46,972 nucleotides of DNA from RGIG7332 sp045580305 (GCA_045580305.1 JAZNNQ010000052.1:1-46972); one strand, 5' to 3'; numbered from the stretch's first letter, positions 7,895 to 15,898 are shown. The notes: generated by a model not told the origin, from the sequence alone. Numbers and translations: made by a program.

Positions 7895-8665
7895 ATGAAT
7901 AAGACACTAAAGATTATCCTTGCAGATGACAATAGCGATACACTTTACCTTCTGACCGACAGACTTAATGCGGAGCCACAGTTTGAGGTTTTGGAGACGG
8001 TAAGCGCCGGAGATGTGCTGGTCAAGCGGATTTTTGCCCTTACTCCCGACATTGTAATACTCAACAATCTCCTACCTCAGTTAGACGGACTTGGCGTTAT
8101 TGCAAAGATAAACGACAGCAACCTGAAAAAGCGCCCCATTTTCCTTATGATCTCTTCTTTTGTAAATGACGCTTTAGCCGCAGAGGCAAATGCGCTGGGT
8201 GTTTCCTATCTTCTGGCGAAACCCTTTGCCGCCGAGACTCTTATTTCGCGACTTAATATGCTGACCAATACTCCCGCCGCTCCCAGCTATAACAATGATG
8301 ACAGACGCGCGCTTCTTGCACGCTCGGTCACCAATATCATCCACGAGGTGGGTGTTCCCGCTCATATCAAGGGTTATCACTATGTGCGGGAGGCGATAAT
8401 TATGGCGATCGAGGATATGGATATTTTAAATGCTATAACAAAGGTGCTTTATCCCTCGGTAGCCAAGAAATTTGACACAACACCCTCCCGGGTCGAGCGC
8501 GCCATTCGCCACGCCATTGAAACCGCTTGGAACCGCGGCGATATTGACACCTTAAACAGATTTTTCGGTTACACCGTGTCAAACGCCAAGGGCAAGCCTA
8601 CAAATTCAGAATTTATCGCAATGATAGCCGATAAATTGAGTTTAGAGATCCATTCTCACGCATAA
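7895..8665 (+). CDS. spo0A: Spo0A, sporulation master regulator with altered phosphoacceptor
   Basis: A 256-residue Spo0A orthologue, collinear with the Bacillus subtilis protein. The C-terminal DNA-binding domain is fully conserved, with SxTxIIHEVGVPAHIKGY, the helix KKFDTTPSRVERAIRHAIE and the KPTNSEFIAMIADKL end. The receiver keeps the acidic pair Asp11/Asp12, the Ser pair in MISSF and the Lys of LAKPF. The usual phosphoacceptor Asp is replaced by Asn57: the segment reads DIVILNNLLP, and the codon is AAC at 8063-8065. In the known mechanism that Asp is phosphorylated to activate DNA binding. The protein may act without phosphorylation or be tuned differently. It is not adjacent to spoIVB, its usual partner. 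Confidence 0.93.
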   Translation: MNKTLKIILADDNSDTLYLLTDRLNAEPQFEVLETVSAGDVLVKRIFALTPDIVILNNLLPQLDGLGVIAKINDSNLKKRPIFLMISSFVNDALAAEANALGVSYLLAKPFAAETLISRLNMLTNTPAAPSYNNDDRRALLARSVTNIIHEVGVPAHIKGYHYVREAIIMAIEDMDILNAITKVLYPSVAKKFDTTPSRVERAIRHAIETAWNRGDIDTLNRFFGYTVSNAKGKPTNSEFIAMIADKLSLEIHSHA

Positions 8666-8670
8666 AAAGT

Positions 8671-8697
8671 AAAAGCTGAGTAATTTACTCAGCTTTT
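8671..8697. terminator. Bidirectional terminator after spo0A
   Basis: An 11-bp stem (8671-8681 with 8687-8697) flanked by A and T runs. Its right arm includes the stop codon of the convergent HAD gene. Confidence 0.8.
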
Positions 8698-9404
8698 ATT
8701 ATTTTGTTTATGTATTCCTTTAGTGCTTCAAAGTCACCGTTGGGGAATTGGGCAATATCGGTATTGCTATGATTTATAAGATCCTCGGTGAGCAGGAAAA
8801 CCTGCATACCAAGCTCCCGCGCCACCATATCGTCATCCACATCATTGCCCACCATAATACATTCCTCGGCAGGAAGGTTTATTCTTTTGAGAATATCGCG
8901 ATAGTAATCGAGGTTAGGCTTACAATAGCTTATATTTTCATAGGTTGTTATAAACTCGAAATCCTCGGGCTCCAGTCCCGCCCAGCGTATACGGCTCTCG
9001 GTTGCGATGGCGGGGAAAATCGGATTTGTTGCGAGGATAATGCGAAGCCCCTTTTCCTTTAAACCCCGCACGAAGTCCGCCGTACCCGCGCGATATCCGC
9101 AAACCTCGCTTACCTTTTGGAATGCGGTCTTGTAAAATTCCTCAAAATGAGGCTCGTCGCGGCGCGAGTCCGCGCCATAGATTTTGCAGAAAAAGTCCCA
9201 AAAGACCTCCTCATTTGTTTTATCGCCGTCATTTGCGATCATCGCATCAGTACCGCCCCATATCGCCTTGACCAGTCCGTCCTTGTCATAGCCCAAGGGC
9301 ATCAAGTGTGTTACCAGCCCCTTAAAATATGCCTTTACGAAAACCTCCTGATCCATAGGGAGCAGAGTTCCGTCAAGATCAAATAAAACCGCATGAATTG
9401 CCAT
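8685..9404 (-). CDS. HAD-superfamily hydrolase
   Basis: A 239-residue phosphatase-like protein. Motif I is FDLDGTL with the nucleophile and acid/base Asp pair near residues 9-11. Motif II is the Thr of LATNP, and motif IV is the GNDVDDDM acidic pair. The alpha-helical cap between motifs I and II places it with phosphoglycolate-phosphatase-like HADs. The substrate is unknown. AGGAGA precedes the ATG. It is the last gene of the marR / ADH-ALDH / degV operon, 12 nt after degV. Confidence 0.85.
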   Translation of the reverse strand: MAIHAVLFDLDGTLLPMDQEVFVKAYFKGLVTHLMPLGYDKDGLVKAIWGGTDAMIANDGDKTNEEVFWDFFCKIYGADSRRDEPHFEEFYKTAFQKVSEVCGYRAGTADFVRGLKEKGLRIILATNPIFPAIATESRIRWAGLEPEDFEFITTYENISYCKPNLDYYRDILKRINLPAEECIMVGNDVDDDMVARELGMQVFLLTEDLINHSNTDIAQFPNGDFEALKEYINKIIKAE

Positions 9405-9416
9405 TTACTATCTCTC

Positions 9417-10253
9417 CTACTTTGCGAAAAATGCAACAGCTACCGCACCGGGGCCTGCATGAGTGCCGATTACACTTCCGATAATGGTTGTGTTAAGCTC
9501 ACTTTTAGCATTTTCCCACAGCGTCTTGCTGTCGTCAATATATTTCTGTAAAAGCGCGTCGGAAAGGCCGGTATATCCCAGGAGCACAGGTTTTTCAAAG
9601 TCAACGCCGCCTGCCTTCCGGATCTCCTCTACAAGAAAGTTGTTTCCCTGCTTCGAGCCACGAGCCTTGCCCAGCATCTTAATTTCACCGTCATAGACCT
9701 CAATAACCGGCTTAATGTTTAAAATTCCGCCGGCAAAAGCAACGGTTTTTGAAATTCTGCCGCCCCTTTTAAGATACTCAAGGGTGTCAAGCATCGCAAC
9801 AAGTCGCACCTTTTTCTTCTCTTTATTAAGGCGTTGAGCTATACTTTTCGCATCCATTCCGCTATCTGCAAGGCTTAATGCAAGTTCTGCCAAAATACCG
9901 GTACCGATAGCCACGCTTTCACTATCCACTACATATATATTATCATATCCGTCAAGAGCTATGGTAGCACTTTGACAGGTGCCGGAAAGTTTTGACGCAA
10001 CGGTAAGCACAACCGCGCTATCACCCGCCTCTGCAATCTCCCGAAACACCTTGCCAAAGGCATCCGGTGTAGCCTGGCTGGTCTGTGGCAAAACATCGGT
10101 CTCAATCAGTTTTTCGTAAAATTCTTTGTGCCCAATGGTCACACCGTCAATATACTCCTCATCGCCGAAATGCACAGTCAGCGGCACAGCAATGGTCCTT
10201 TCTTTGATTTCCGGTATCATATCCGCCGTGGAATCCACTATAATTCTTACCAT
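9417..10253 (-). CDS. DegV family fatty-acid-binding protein
   Basis: A 278-residue protein with the DegV signature: VDSTADMIPE at the N-terminus, the DGVTIGHKEFYE segment, TSQATP and the SKLSGTCQSA loop that in the family binds a fatty acid carboxylate, then GGRISK and a C-terminal IGTHAGPGAVAVAF. Family members act as FakB subunits that present fatty acids to a fatty-acid kinase. No fakA is in this window. It lies 16 nt after the ADH-ALDH gene and 12 nt before the HAD gene, which hints that the operon handles fatty acids and their aldehydes or alcohols. That link is inference. Confidence 0.88.
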   Translation of the reverse strand: MVRIIVDSTADMIPEIKERTIAVPLTVHFGDEEYIDGVTIGHKEFYEKLIETDVLPQTSQATPDAFGKVFREIAEAGDSAVVLTVASKLSGTCQSATIALDGYDNIYVVDSESVAIGTGILAELALSLADSGMDAKSIAQRLNKEKKKVRLVAMLDTLEYLKRGGRISKTVAFAGGILNIKPVIEVYDGEIKMLGKARGSKQGNNFLVEEIRKAGGVDFEKPVLLGYTGLSDALLQKYIDDSKTLWENAKSELNTTIIGSVIGTHAGPGAVAVAFFAK

Positions 10254-10269
10254 AATATTTTCTCCTTTT

Positions 10270-12627
10270 CTATCTTAAAAACATCTTTAAAAGTTTTCCG
10301 TAAAGACCTCTGTTATACGGCTGATAGCGCATGGGCAGATCCATCCAGGTCTTTTTATCCACAATGCTCTTGATATGGGAGAATGCGTCAAAGCCATCCT
10401 TGCCGTGATATGCACCCATACCGCTCTCTCCCACACCGCCGAAGGCCATTTCCGATGTAGCAAGGTGAATTATCGTGTCATTTACACAGCCACCGCCGTA
10501 AGATACGCGCTCGGTAACACTTTTAATTCTCTTCTTATCGCTTGAGAAAATGTAAAGCGCCAGCGGCTTTGGCTTATCAGCCAGCAAGTTAAACAGCTCA
10601 TCAAATTCCCTAAAAGTCAAACTCGGCAGAATAGGGCCAAAAATCTCCTCCTTCATAACCTCATCGTCCCAAGTCACATTATCCATAACAGTGGGCGCAA
10701 TCTGCAAGCTTTTGCGATATGCCCTGCCGCCGATAACGGTTTTCTCTTCATCTATAAGATTGCAAAGACGGTCAAAATGCTTTTCATTTACGATTTTGCC
10801 GTAGTCGGGTTTTTTTAGCGGGTCTTCGCCGTACTGCTTTACTATCTGCTTTTTAATTTCAGCAATAAGCTTATCCTTAATGCTCTCCTGACAGAGTATG
10901 TAGTCGGGCGCGACGCAGGTCTGTCCACAGTTTAAATATTTACCAAATACAATTCGCTTTGCCGCCAGATTAATTTTCGCGCTGTCATCCACAATGCAGG
11001 GACTTTTACCGCCAAGCTCCAACACTGCAGGGGTAAGAGTTTCCGCCGTATGGCGAAGCACCTCACGCCCCACACTCTGACTTCCGGTAAAGAACACAAA
11101 GTCAAACTTCTTTTCAAGAAGCGTAGCGTTTTCCTGCCTGCCACCGGTTACCACCGCGACATATTCCGGTGCAAAACATTCACCTATGATTTTGGCAATT
11201 ACAGCACTTGTTTCCGGTGAATATGCGCTGGGCTTGACCACAGCGGTATTGCCCGCTGCAATCGCATCTGCAAGTGGGTCAATGGTGAGCAGAAATGGGT
11301 AGTTCCACGGACTCATAATCAAGGTATTGCCGTAGGGTGATGGCTTTTTATAGCTGCGGGATGCAAACTGAGCAAGGGGCGTGTAAACCCGCTTTTCCTT
11401 AGCAAATTTCCGCACATGGCGTATCATATAGCTTATTTCGGTTAAACTTAGGCCCACCTCGCACATAAAGCCTTCTAAATCACTCTTGCCTAAATCCTTT
11501 TTAAGTGCATCCTCGATCTCTGGCTGATATTTTTTAACCGCAGCATACAGCTTTTTCAGCATTTCAATACGGAAATTAACCGATAAGGTAGCACCGCTCA
11601 AAAAAAACGCCCGCTGTGCCTTCAAAATCTCGTCTATTGTCATTTCTTTCACTCCAGACACTTTGTGATAAACTGTAGCAAGTTGCTTTTCATCCCACAG
11701 AACGGGTACCGGGTAAAGGGGATTTGCCTCTTTTGCCGCGTATTTTGCCATTCGGGGAATATCCTCAGCACGAATACCATCGAGAAAGCGAGGTATGTTC
11801 ATTTTATCATTAAGCGCCCTTATCGCGCGGATAAATTTCTCCGCCGCTGCTTTGTGCGTATCATCTTCACTTGCAACACCCGCGGCAATAGCCAGCTTGT
11901 GTAGCTTTTTATGGACACACTCGCCGTACATCTCCAGAACGATTGGCATCAGCACGGTGTTTGCAAGCCCGTGAGGTATGTTGTACTGCCCGCCCAAGGA
12001 GTGCGCCACAGCGTGAATATATCCCACATAGGATTTGGAAAATGCAACACCCGCTTTATACGCCGCGTGGAGCATATTTTCACGGGCTGTGCGGTTAGTT
12101 CCGTCAGTGTATGCGGCCTCAATATTCTCAAAAACAAGCTTTACCACCTCAAGGGCAAGCCTTCTCGTTTCCTTGTTTGTAGATCTTCCGATATACGCCT
12201 CCACCGCATGGGTGAGCGCGTCCATACCGGTGGTCGCGGTCAGATGCTGAGGTAAAGTATAGGTTACTTCGGGATCCAGCACCGCAAATCGCGGTATAAG
12301 AGTAAAGTTATTCATTGTGTACTTTTGCTTCTTCTCACTATCGGTAATGACAGCGGTTACCGTGACCTCACTACCGGTGCCAGCGGTGGTTGGGATGGCG
12401 ATAAGGGTCGGTATCCTGCGCCAGACGCGGAGTAAACCCTTAAGCTTTTCCAGACTCTTTTTGGGAAATGCAATACGGGCACCCACTGCCTTGGCACAAT
12501 CAATAGAGGACCCGCCACCAAAAGCGATTAACGCCTCGCATTTTTCGCTTACATAAAGCGTTCGTGCTTCCTCCACATTGCTCACCGTGGGGTTGGGGTT
12601 GGTTTTATCGTATACCGCGTAATGCAC
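10270..12627 (-). CDS. Iron alcohol dehydrogenase fused to class-3 aldehyde dehydrogenase (5' part out of frame)
   Basis: A 785-residue open frame with two enzymes. Residues 1-328 are an iron-dependent alcohol dehydrogenase: GGGSSIDCAKAVGA for NAD(P), GMDALTHAVEAY and HAVAHSLGG...PHG for the metal. From about residue 329 (MTIDEILKAQ) follows an ALDH3-like aldehyde dehydrogenase with MSPWNYPFLL, LELGGKSP (general-base Glu) and NCGQTC (catalytic Cys). The order is the reverse of AdhE. An internal GGAGTGA sits just before the ALDH Met (11641-11643), so separate ALDH could also be made. The first ~70 ADH residues lie upstream but a frameshift around 12678-12684 separates 53 of them. Together the domains would interconvert an alcohol, aldehyde and acid. 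Confidence 0.88.
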   Translation of the reverse strand: MHYAVYDKTNPNPTVSNVEEARTLYVSEKCEALIAFGGGSSIDCAKAVGARIAFPKKSLEKLKGLLRVWRRIPTLIAIPTTAGTGSEVTVTAVITDSEKKQKYTMNNFTLIPRFAVLDPEVTYTLPQHLTATTGMDALTHAVEAYIGRSTNKETRRLALEVVKLVFENIEAAYTDGTNRTARENMLHAAYKAGVAFSKSYVGYIHAVAHSLGGQYNIPHGLANTVLMPIVLEMYGECVHKKLHKLAIAAGVASEDDTHKAAAEKFIRAIRALNDKMNIPRFLDGIRAEDIPRMAKYAAKEANPLYPVPVLWDEKQLATVYHKVSGVKEMTIDEILKAQRAFFLSGATLSVNFRIEMLKKLYAAVKKYQPEIEDALKKDLGKSDLEGFMCEVGLSLTEISYMIRHVRKFAKEKRVYTPLAQFASRSYKKPSPYGNTLIMSPWNYPFLLTIDPLADAIAAGNTAVVKPSAYSPETSAVIAKIIGECFAPEYVAVVTGGRQENATLLEKKFDFVFFTGSQSVGREVLRHTAETLTPAVLELGGKSPCIVDDSAKINLAAKRIVFGKYLNCGQTCVAPDYILCQESIKDKLIAEIKKQIVKQYGEDPLKKPDYGKIVNEKHFDRLCNLIDEEKTVIGGRAYRKSLQIAPTVMDNVTWDDEVMKEEIFGPILPSLTFREFDELFNLLADKPKPLALYIFSSDKKRIKSVTERVSYGGGCVNDTIIHLATSEMAFGGVGESGMGAYHGKDGFDAFSHIKSIVDKKTWMDLPMRYQPYNRGLYGKLLKMFLR

Positions 12628-12677
12628 ACCTTTTTCGCGAAGCTTCTGCTCCAGGGGGGCGGTAATTCCCGCCCCTC

Positions 12678-12839
12678 TTAAAAACCGTCGGTAACCAAAA
12701 GTACCGATTTTTTATCTATGTTCTCCACCATTTCATCGATACTCTTGTATATTTTCGGCTCACGATAAGGCAGAAAGGGCTGTGCAATGTAAAAACAGCC
12801 CTGAAAAATTCTGCAAAAAAGCTTTGATACTATATTCAT
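12678..12839 (-). pseudogene. Frameshifted 5' end of the ADH-ALDH gene
   Basis: This 53-codon frame starts at an ATG that overlaps the marR stop (TAATG). Its end, KKSVLLVTDG, is the first beta strand of the iron-ADH fold. It then meets TAA (12678-12680) in a run of five A/T bases at 12680-12684. Reading on in the next frame gives FLRGAGITAPLEQKLREKG and runs into the long frame at VHYAVYDK without interruption, as in an intact iron ADH of about 399 residues. A one-base loss or a sequencing error in the homopolymer is the simplest explanation. No -1 slippery heptamer is present. Confidence 0.82.
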
Positions 12840-13291
12840 TATTCGGGAATGCCCTCCTTGGAAAGTATGCGCAGGTTCGCGGTTATCGACTCTAAGGCTC
12901 TATAAAATATTTCACGATCCTCCTCGGTTAAATCACGACCTGCAAGCTCTACTGCGCGACTGGCACGGTTGCACACATGCTCCGCTGCGTGTCCACCCTC
13001 ATCGGTGAGCATTAAAAGCCCTCGGTACAGACTTCCGCCCACAACCTGCTTTTTAACAAGCCCTTTGTCCTCAAGGATACCTATCATACGGGATGCGTCT
13101 GACTTATCCTTTCCGCACACCTCGCACAGCTCCGGCACGGTTATGCCATCGGGGTATCTGTACATCGCCACTAGATATGTTGCGTGTGACCCGCGAAGTC
13201 CGTACTTTTCAAGCTCCTCAGTGGCAAGCTTGTGCCAGTATTTTGAAATCTCCGCAATAGCAACGGAAAAACGCGCAAATCTATTAACCAA
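12839..13291 (-). CDS. MarR family repressor
   Basis: A winged-helix regulator of about 150 residues: helical dimerisation arms flank the DNA-reading segment (TVPELCEVCGKDKSDASRMI, then the wing GGSLYRG). I choose TTG at 13289-13291, because AAGGAGG (13300-13306) is spaced 8 nt from it; an upstream in-frame ATG lies inside the operator and has no ribosome site. A Cys in VCGKD could allow redox sensing, but that is speculation. Its stop overlaps the ATG of the dehydrogenase gene, so it leads the operon marR / ADH-ALDH / degV / HAD. Two copies of one palindrome at its promoter indicate autorepression. Confidence 0.87.
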   Translation of the reverse strand: MVNRFARFSVAIAEISKYWHKLATEELEKYGLRGSHATYLVAMYRYPDGITVPELCEVCGKDKSDASRMIGILEDKGLVKKQVVGGSLYRGLLMLTDEGGHAAEHVCNRASRAVELAGRDLTEEDREIFYRALESITANLRILSKEGIPE

Positions 13292-13308
13292 AATAAAGAC
13301 CTCCTTAA

Positions 13309-13327
13309 AAGTTGACATTTCAACTTC
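13309..13327. promoter_or_regulatory. MarR operator, promoter-proximal copy
   Basis: An imperfect palindrome with the core GTTGACATTTCAAC. It lies between the -10 and the ribosome site of marR. Its core is the exact reverse complement of the core of the copy at 13345-13363. Confidence 0.75.
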
Positions 13328-13331
13328 TTGT

Positions 13332-13360
13332 ATTTTACTCTAAAGAAGTTGAAATGTCAA
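13332..13360 (-). promoter_or_regulatory. Promoter of the marR operon
   Basis: On the - strand: TTGACA (13355-13360), 17-nt spacer, TAAAAT (13332-13337). The -35 element is inside the distal operator, so repressor and polymerase would compete. Confidence 0.85.
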
Positions 13361-13363
13361 CTT
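13345..13363. promoter_or_regulatory. MarR operator, distal copy
   Basis: A palindrome with the core GTTGAAATGTCAAC, overlapping the -35 element. Its centre is 36 bp from that of the proximal copy, and the two are in inverted orientation, leaving the -10 between them. Confidence 0.75.
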
Positions 13364-13373
13364 CTTCGACAAA

Positions 13374-13405
13374 AAAAGACAAGTGACTTTCGCCACTTGT
13401 CTTTT
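13374..13405 (-). terminator. Terminator of the thioredoxin operon
   Basis: A 12-bp stem (13374-13385 with 13394-13405), 8-nt loop, and a run of seven A on the + strand giving a U tract on the - strand. It follows tlpA directly. Confidence 0.85.
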
Positions 13406-13941
13406 TACTTTATTTTATCTATTGCATCTTCCAGAGTTTCAGCGTCCATCATACCGCCGGCCCTTGCAACAATATTGCCCTTTGCGTCTATAAAATATGT
13501 GGTGGGAAAGCTGTTTACACCATAGGTATATACAGCATCCAGGCGCGTGTCAAAAAACACATCAAAGGTAAAGCCCTGCTCTTTAATATACTGCCGCGCT
13601 TTTGCCTCGGTTTCCTGCACGCCGTCGGTAGCGTTTACCATTAGAAATTGCACTTCGGGATATTTCTCAGCAACAGCATTGAAGTCCGGCATCTCTTTTT
13701 TACAGTAATAACACCAGGTTGCCCAGAAGTTAAGCACTACCGGCCTGCCCTTAAAATCCGACAGTTTAACCGCATTGCCGTTCATATCAAACACCGTAAA
13801 GTCAGGAGCGGCAACGGCGTTTTCCTCTTCAGGAAGCTCTGCCTTGTACTCGCTGCTATATTTGTTATACAGGGCGGTTGCACCGATAATAATCGCAACT
13901 AACAGGAGAACCAATATCAGCCATTTAATTGCACTTTTCAT
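13405..13941 (-). CDS. TlpA/ResA-like membrane-anchored thiol-disulfide oxidoreductase
   Basis: A 178-residue protein with an N-terminal anchor (about residues 7-24) and an extracytoplasmic thioredoxin fold. The active site is WCYYC in FWATWCYYCKKEMP, and the cis-Pro is in NSFPTTYFID. I start at the ATG at 13939-13941: GGAGGG is 6 nt upstream and the start overlaps the ccdA stop (ATGA). It would take electrons from CcdA across the membrane to keep surface cysteines reduced or to feed a peroxide or methionine-sulfoxide reductase. Its final substrate is unknown. It is the last gene of the trxA-trxB-ccdA-tlpA operon. Confidence 0.88.
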   Translation of the reverse strand: MKSAIKWLILVLLLVAIIIGATALYNKYSSEYKAELPEEENAVAAPDFTVFDMNGNAVKLSDFKGRPVVLNFWATWCYYCKKEMPDFNAVAEKYPEVQFLMVNATDGVQETEAKARQYIKEQGFTFDVFFDTRLDAVYTYGVNSFPTTYFIDAKGNIVARAGGMMDAETLEDAIDKIK

Positions 13942-14603
13942 ATTGTACCCTCCAGAAGATTTAAAAATCTGCCCAGCAGACCACTTGCCATTAAGACACC
14001 GATAATTATGAGGAAAATTCCCGCACATGTATTAATTATACCATAGTGCTTTTTGATAAAATTGAATGTTCCCTTAAGCTTGTCAATTAAAATTGCACTT
14101 ATAAAAAACGGAATACCCAGACCAAGCGAGTACAATAAAAGCATAACCGTACCCTCGAACACCTTGCCGCCGCTTGCCGCCATCATAAGAGCAGAGCCTA
14201 AGAATGCGCCGGCACAGGGTGTGGTACTGACCGAAAAGACAATACCGAAAACAAATGAGGAAAAAAAGCCTAAATTTCGCGGCCTCCCGCCCTTCATTCC
14301 CTTGAAAAAGCGAAGTTTGAACAGGCCTAAAAAGTGCAGACCAAATAAGATCACAACAATTCCGCACACTATATTGACCGCCGTCTGGTATCGGTTAAGC
14401 AGGTTTCCAAGACTACCCGCAAGAGTACCAAGCGCCACGAAAACCGCGGTAAAGCCCAGTATAAAACCCAGAGCATTTTTCACGGTTTTTCCGGTACTAC
14501 CCTCACCGCCTGCGAAATACGAGATGTAAATCGGCAGCATCGGAAGATGGCAGGGCGATATAAAGGTAATAATTCCTTCCAAAAACGAAATAAAGTATTG
14601 CAT
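13938..14603 (-). CDS. ccdA: CcdA family transmembrane electron carrier
   Basis: A 221-residue protein with six predicted helices. The two functional cysteines lie in SPCHLP in the first helix and STTPCAGAFLG in the fourth, the standard CcdA pair. It shuttles electrons from cytosolic thioredoxin to an outward-facing TlpA-like partner. No cytochrome c gene is nearby, so general thiol export is more likely than cytochrome maturation. GAGGTG precedes the ATG; it starts 12 nt after trxB and overlaps tlpA by 4 nt. Confidence 0.92.
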   Translation of the reverse strand: MQYFISFLEGIITFISPCHLPMLPIYISYFAGGEGSTGKTVKNALGFILGFTAVFVALGTLAGSLGNLLNRYQTAVNIVCGIVVILFGLHFLGLFKLRFFKGMKGGRPRNLGFFSSFVFGIVFSVSTTPCAGAFLGSALMMAASGGKVFEGTVMLLLYSLGLGIPFFISAILIDKLKGTFNFIKKHYGIINTCAGIFLIIIGVLMASGLLGRFLNLLEGTI

Positions 14604-14615
14604 ACTGCACCTCGC

Positions 14616-15530
14616 TTATGCTAAATATTCCTCCGCATAGTGTACCGCAACCGCACCGTCGGATACCGCGGTAACAACTTGTCGTAAAACCTTGGTGCGG
14701 ATATCGCCCACGGCGAACACACCCGGTACATTTGTGCGAGTGGACTCATCCGCGATAACATAGCCATGCTCGTCAAGTTCTACCTGCCCTTTTAAAAAGT
14801 CGGAGGCAGGCTTTCTGCCAATGCTTACAAAAATGCCGTTTACATCAATTTCCTTTTCCTCTTCGGTAACGACATTTTTTACTTTTACACTTTTTACCTT
14901 ACCGTCAAAAATAATATTCGACAGTCTGCTATTCCATAAAAACTCTACATTTTTCGCCTTCATTAGCGGCTCGTGATAAATTTTGGTAGCGCGTAGAGTG
15001 TCCCTGCGATGAACTAAATATACCTTTGAGGCAAGGTGCGAGAGATACAGAGCATCTGCCGCCGCGGAATTTCCGCCGCCAACCACCACAACGGTTTTAT
15101 CCTTGTAAAATCTGCCGTCGCAATGGGCGCAATAGTGCACGCCGCGACCAACCAGGAGTTTTTCCTGCGGAATACCCAGCTCACGGGGATTAGCACCGGT
15201 AGCGATTATAACGGTTTTGGCGAGAAACGCGCCCATATTGGTGGCGATCTTCTTGATTTTATCGGAAAAATCCACCGCCTCCACCTCGGCATACTCGGTT
15301 TTTGCGCCAAAACGCTCCGCGCCCTGCTGCATCTTCATTCCCAAAGTAATGCCGTCAATACCCTCTTCAAAGCCCGGGTAATTGTCAATATCACCGGTGA
15401 GTGCCATCTGACCGCCGGCAGACATACGCTCGATTAAAAGCGTGTCAAGTCCCGCCCGGGATGCATAAAGCGCCGCGGTATAGCCAGCAGGACCGCCGCC
15501 TAAAATTATCGTGTCGTAAATGTGTTCCAT
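14616..15530 (-). CDS. trxB: Thioredoxin reductase
   Basis: A 304-residue low-molecular-weight thioredoxin reductase. The N-terminal FAD site is GGGPAGYTAALYASRAG, the redox pair is CAHC in HYCAHCDGRF, the NADPH site is VVGGGNSAAADALYL, and the C-terminal FAD motif is GVFAVGDIRTK. It reduces thioredoxin with NAD(P)H. Its ATG follows the trxA stop after 1 nt, and ccdA follows after 12 nt, so the operon supplies both cytosolic reductant and its export route. A second paralogue lies at 32364-33275 beside the ribonucleotide reductase. Confidence 0.94.
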   Translation of the reverse strand: MEHIYDTIILGGGPAGYTAALYASRAGLDTLLIERMSAGGQMALTGDIDNYPGFEEGIDGITLGMKMQQGAERFGAKTEYAEVEAVDFSDKIKKIATNMGAFLAKTVIIATGANPRELGIPQEKLLVGRGVHYCAHCDGRFYKDKTVVVVGGGNSAAADALYLSHLASKVYLVHRRDTLRATKIYHEPLMKAKNVEFLWNSRLSNIIFDGKVKSVKVKNVVTEEEKEIDVNGIFVSIGRKPASDFLKGQVELDEHGYVIADESTRTNVPGVFAVGDIRTKVLRQVVTAVSDGAVAVHYAEEYLA

Positions 15531-15531
15531 A

Positions 15532-15840
15532 TTAACCCTCGAGTGCAGAAAGAATTGCCGCCTTGGGCTGTGCGCCTACCATCTGGTTAACAACCGCGCC
15601 GCCCTTCATAATAAGAAGCATGGGAATGCTCATAACCTCAAATTCACTCGCAAGTTCAGGAGACTCGTCAACATTTACCTTAACAACCATATACTCCGGA
15701 TGCTCCTCCGCAATTTCATCAACAATGGGCGATACCATACGGCACGGACCGCACCAGTCAGCGTAAAAATCCACCAGAACCGTCTTATCACTGGTTAAAA
15801 CCATATCGAAATTATTTTTATCAACCTTAATTACTGCCAT
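15532..15840 (-). CDS. trxA: Thioredoxin
   Basis: A 102-residue thioredoxin of standard length, with the WCGPCR active site in FYADWCGPCRMV and the cis-Pro in MSIPMLLIMKGG. It is the cytosolic disulfide reductant that accepts electrons from the TrxB encoded 1 nt downstream and can pass them to CcdA. It is first in the operon behind the promoter at 15870-15898. Confidence 0.95.
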   Translation of the reverse strand: MAVIKVDKNNFDMVLTSDKTVLVDFYADWCGPCRMVSPIVDEIAEEHPEYMVVKVNVDESPELASEFEVMSIPMLLIMKGGAVVNQMVGAQPKAAILSALEG

Positions 15841-15869
15841 AATTTAAACATCCTTTCGTTTTTTCTTTT

Positions 15870-15898
15870 ATTATACCCTATTTTTACCAAAACATCAA
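15870..15898 (-). promoter_or_regulatory. Promoter of trxA-trxB-ccdA-tlpA
   Basis: On the - strand: TTGATG (15893-15898), 17-nt spacer, TATAAT (15870-15875), 30 nt upstream of the trxA start. Confidence 0.72.

Noticed and set aside
12676..12690. Programmed -1 frameshifting in the ADH gene
   Set aside because: The site reads C-GGT-TTT-TAA in frame. It does not fit X-XXY-YYZ slippage and has no evident downstream stimulator, so a base error or mutation is simpler.
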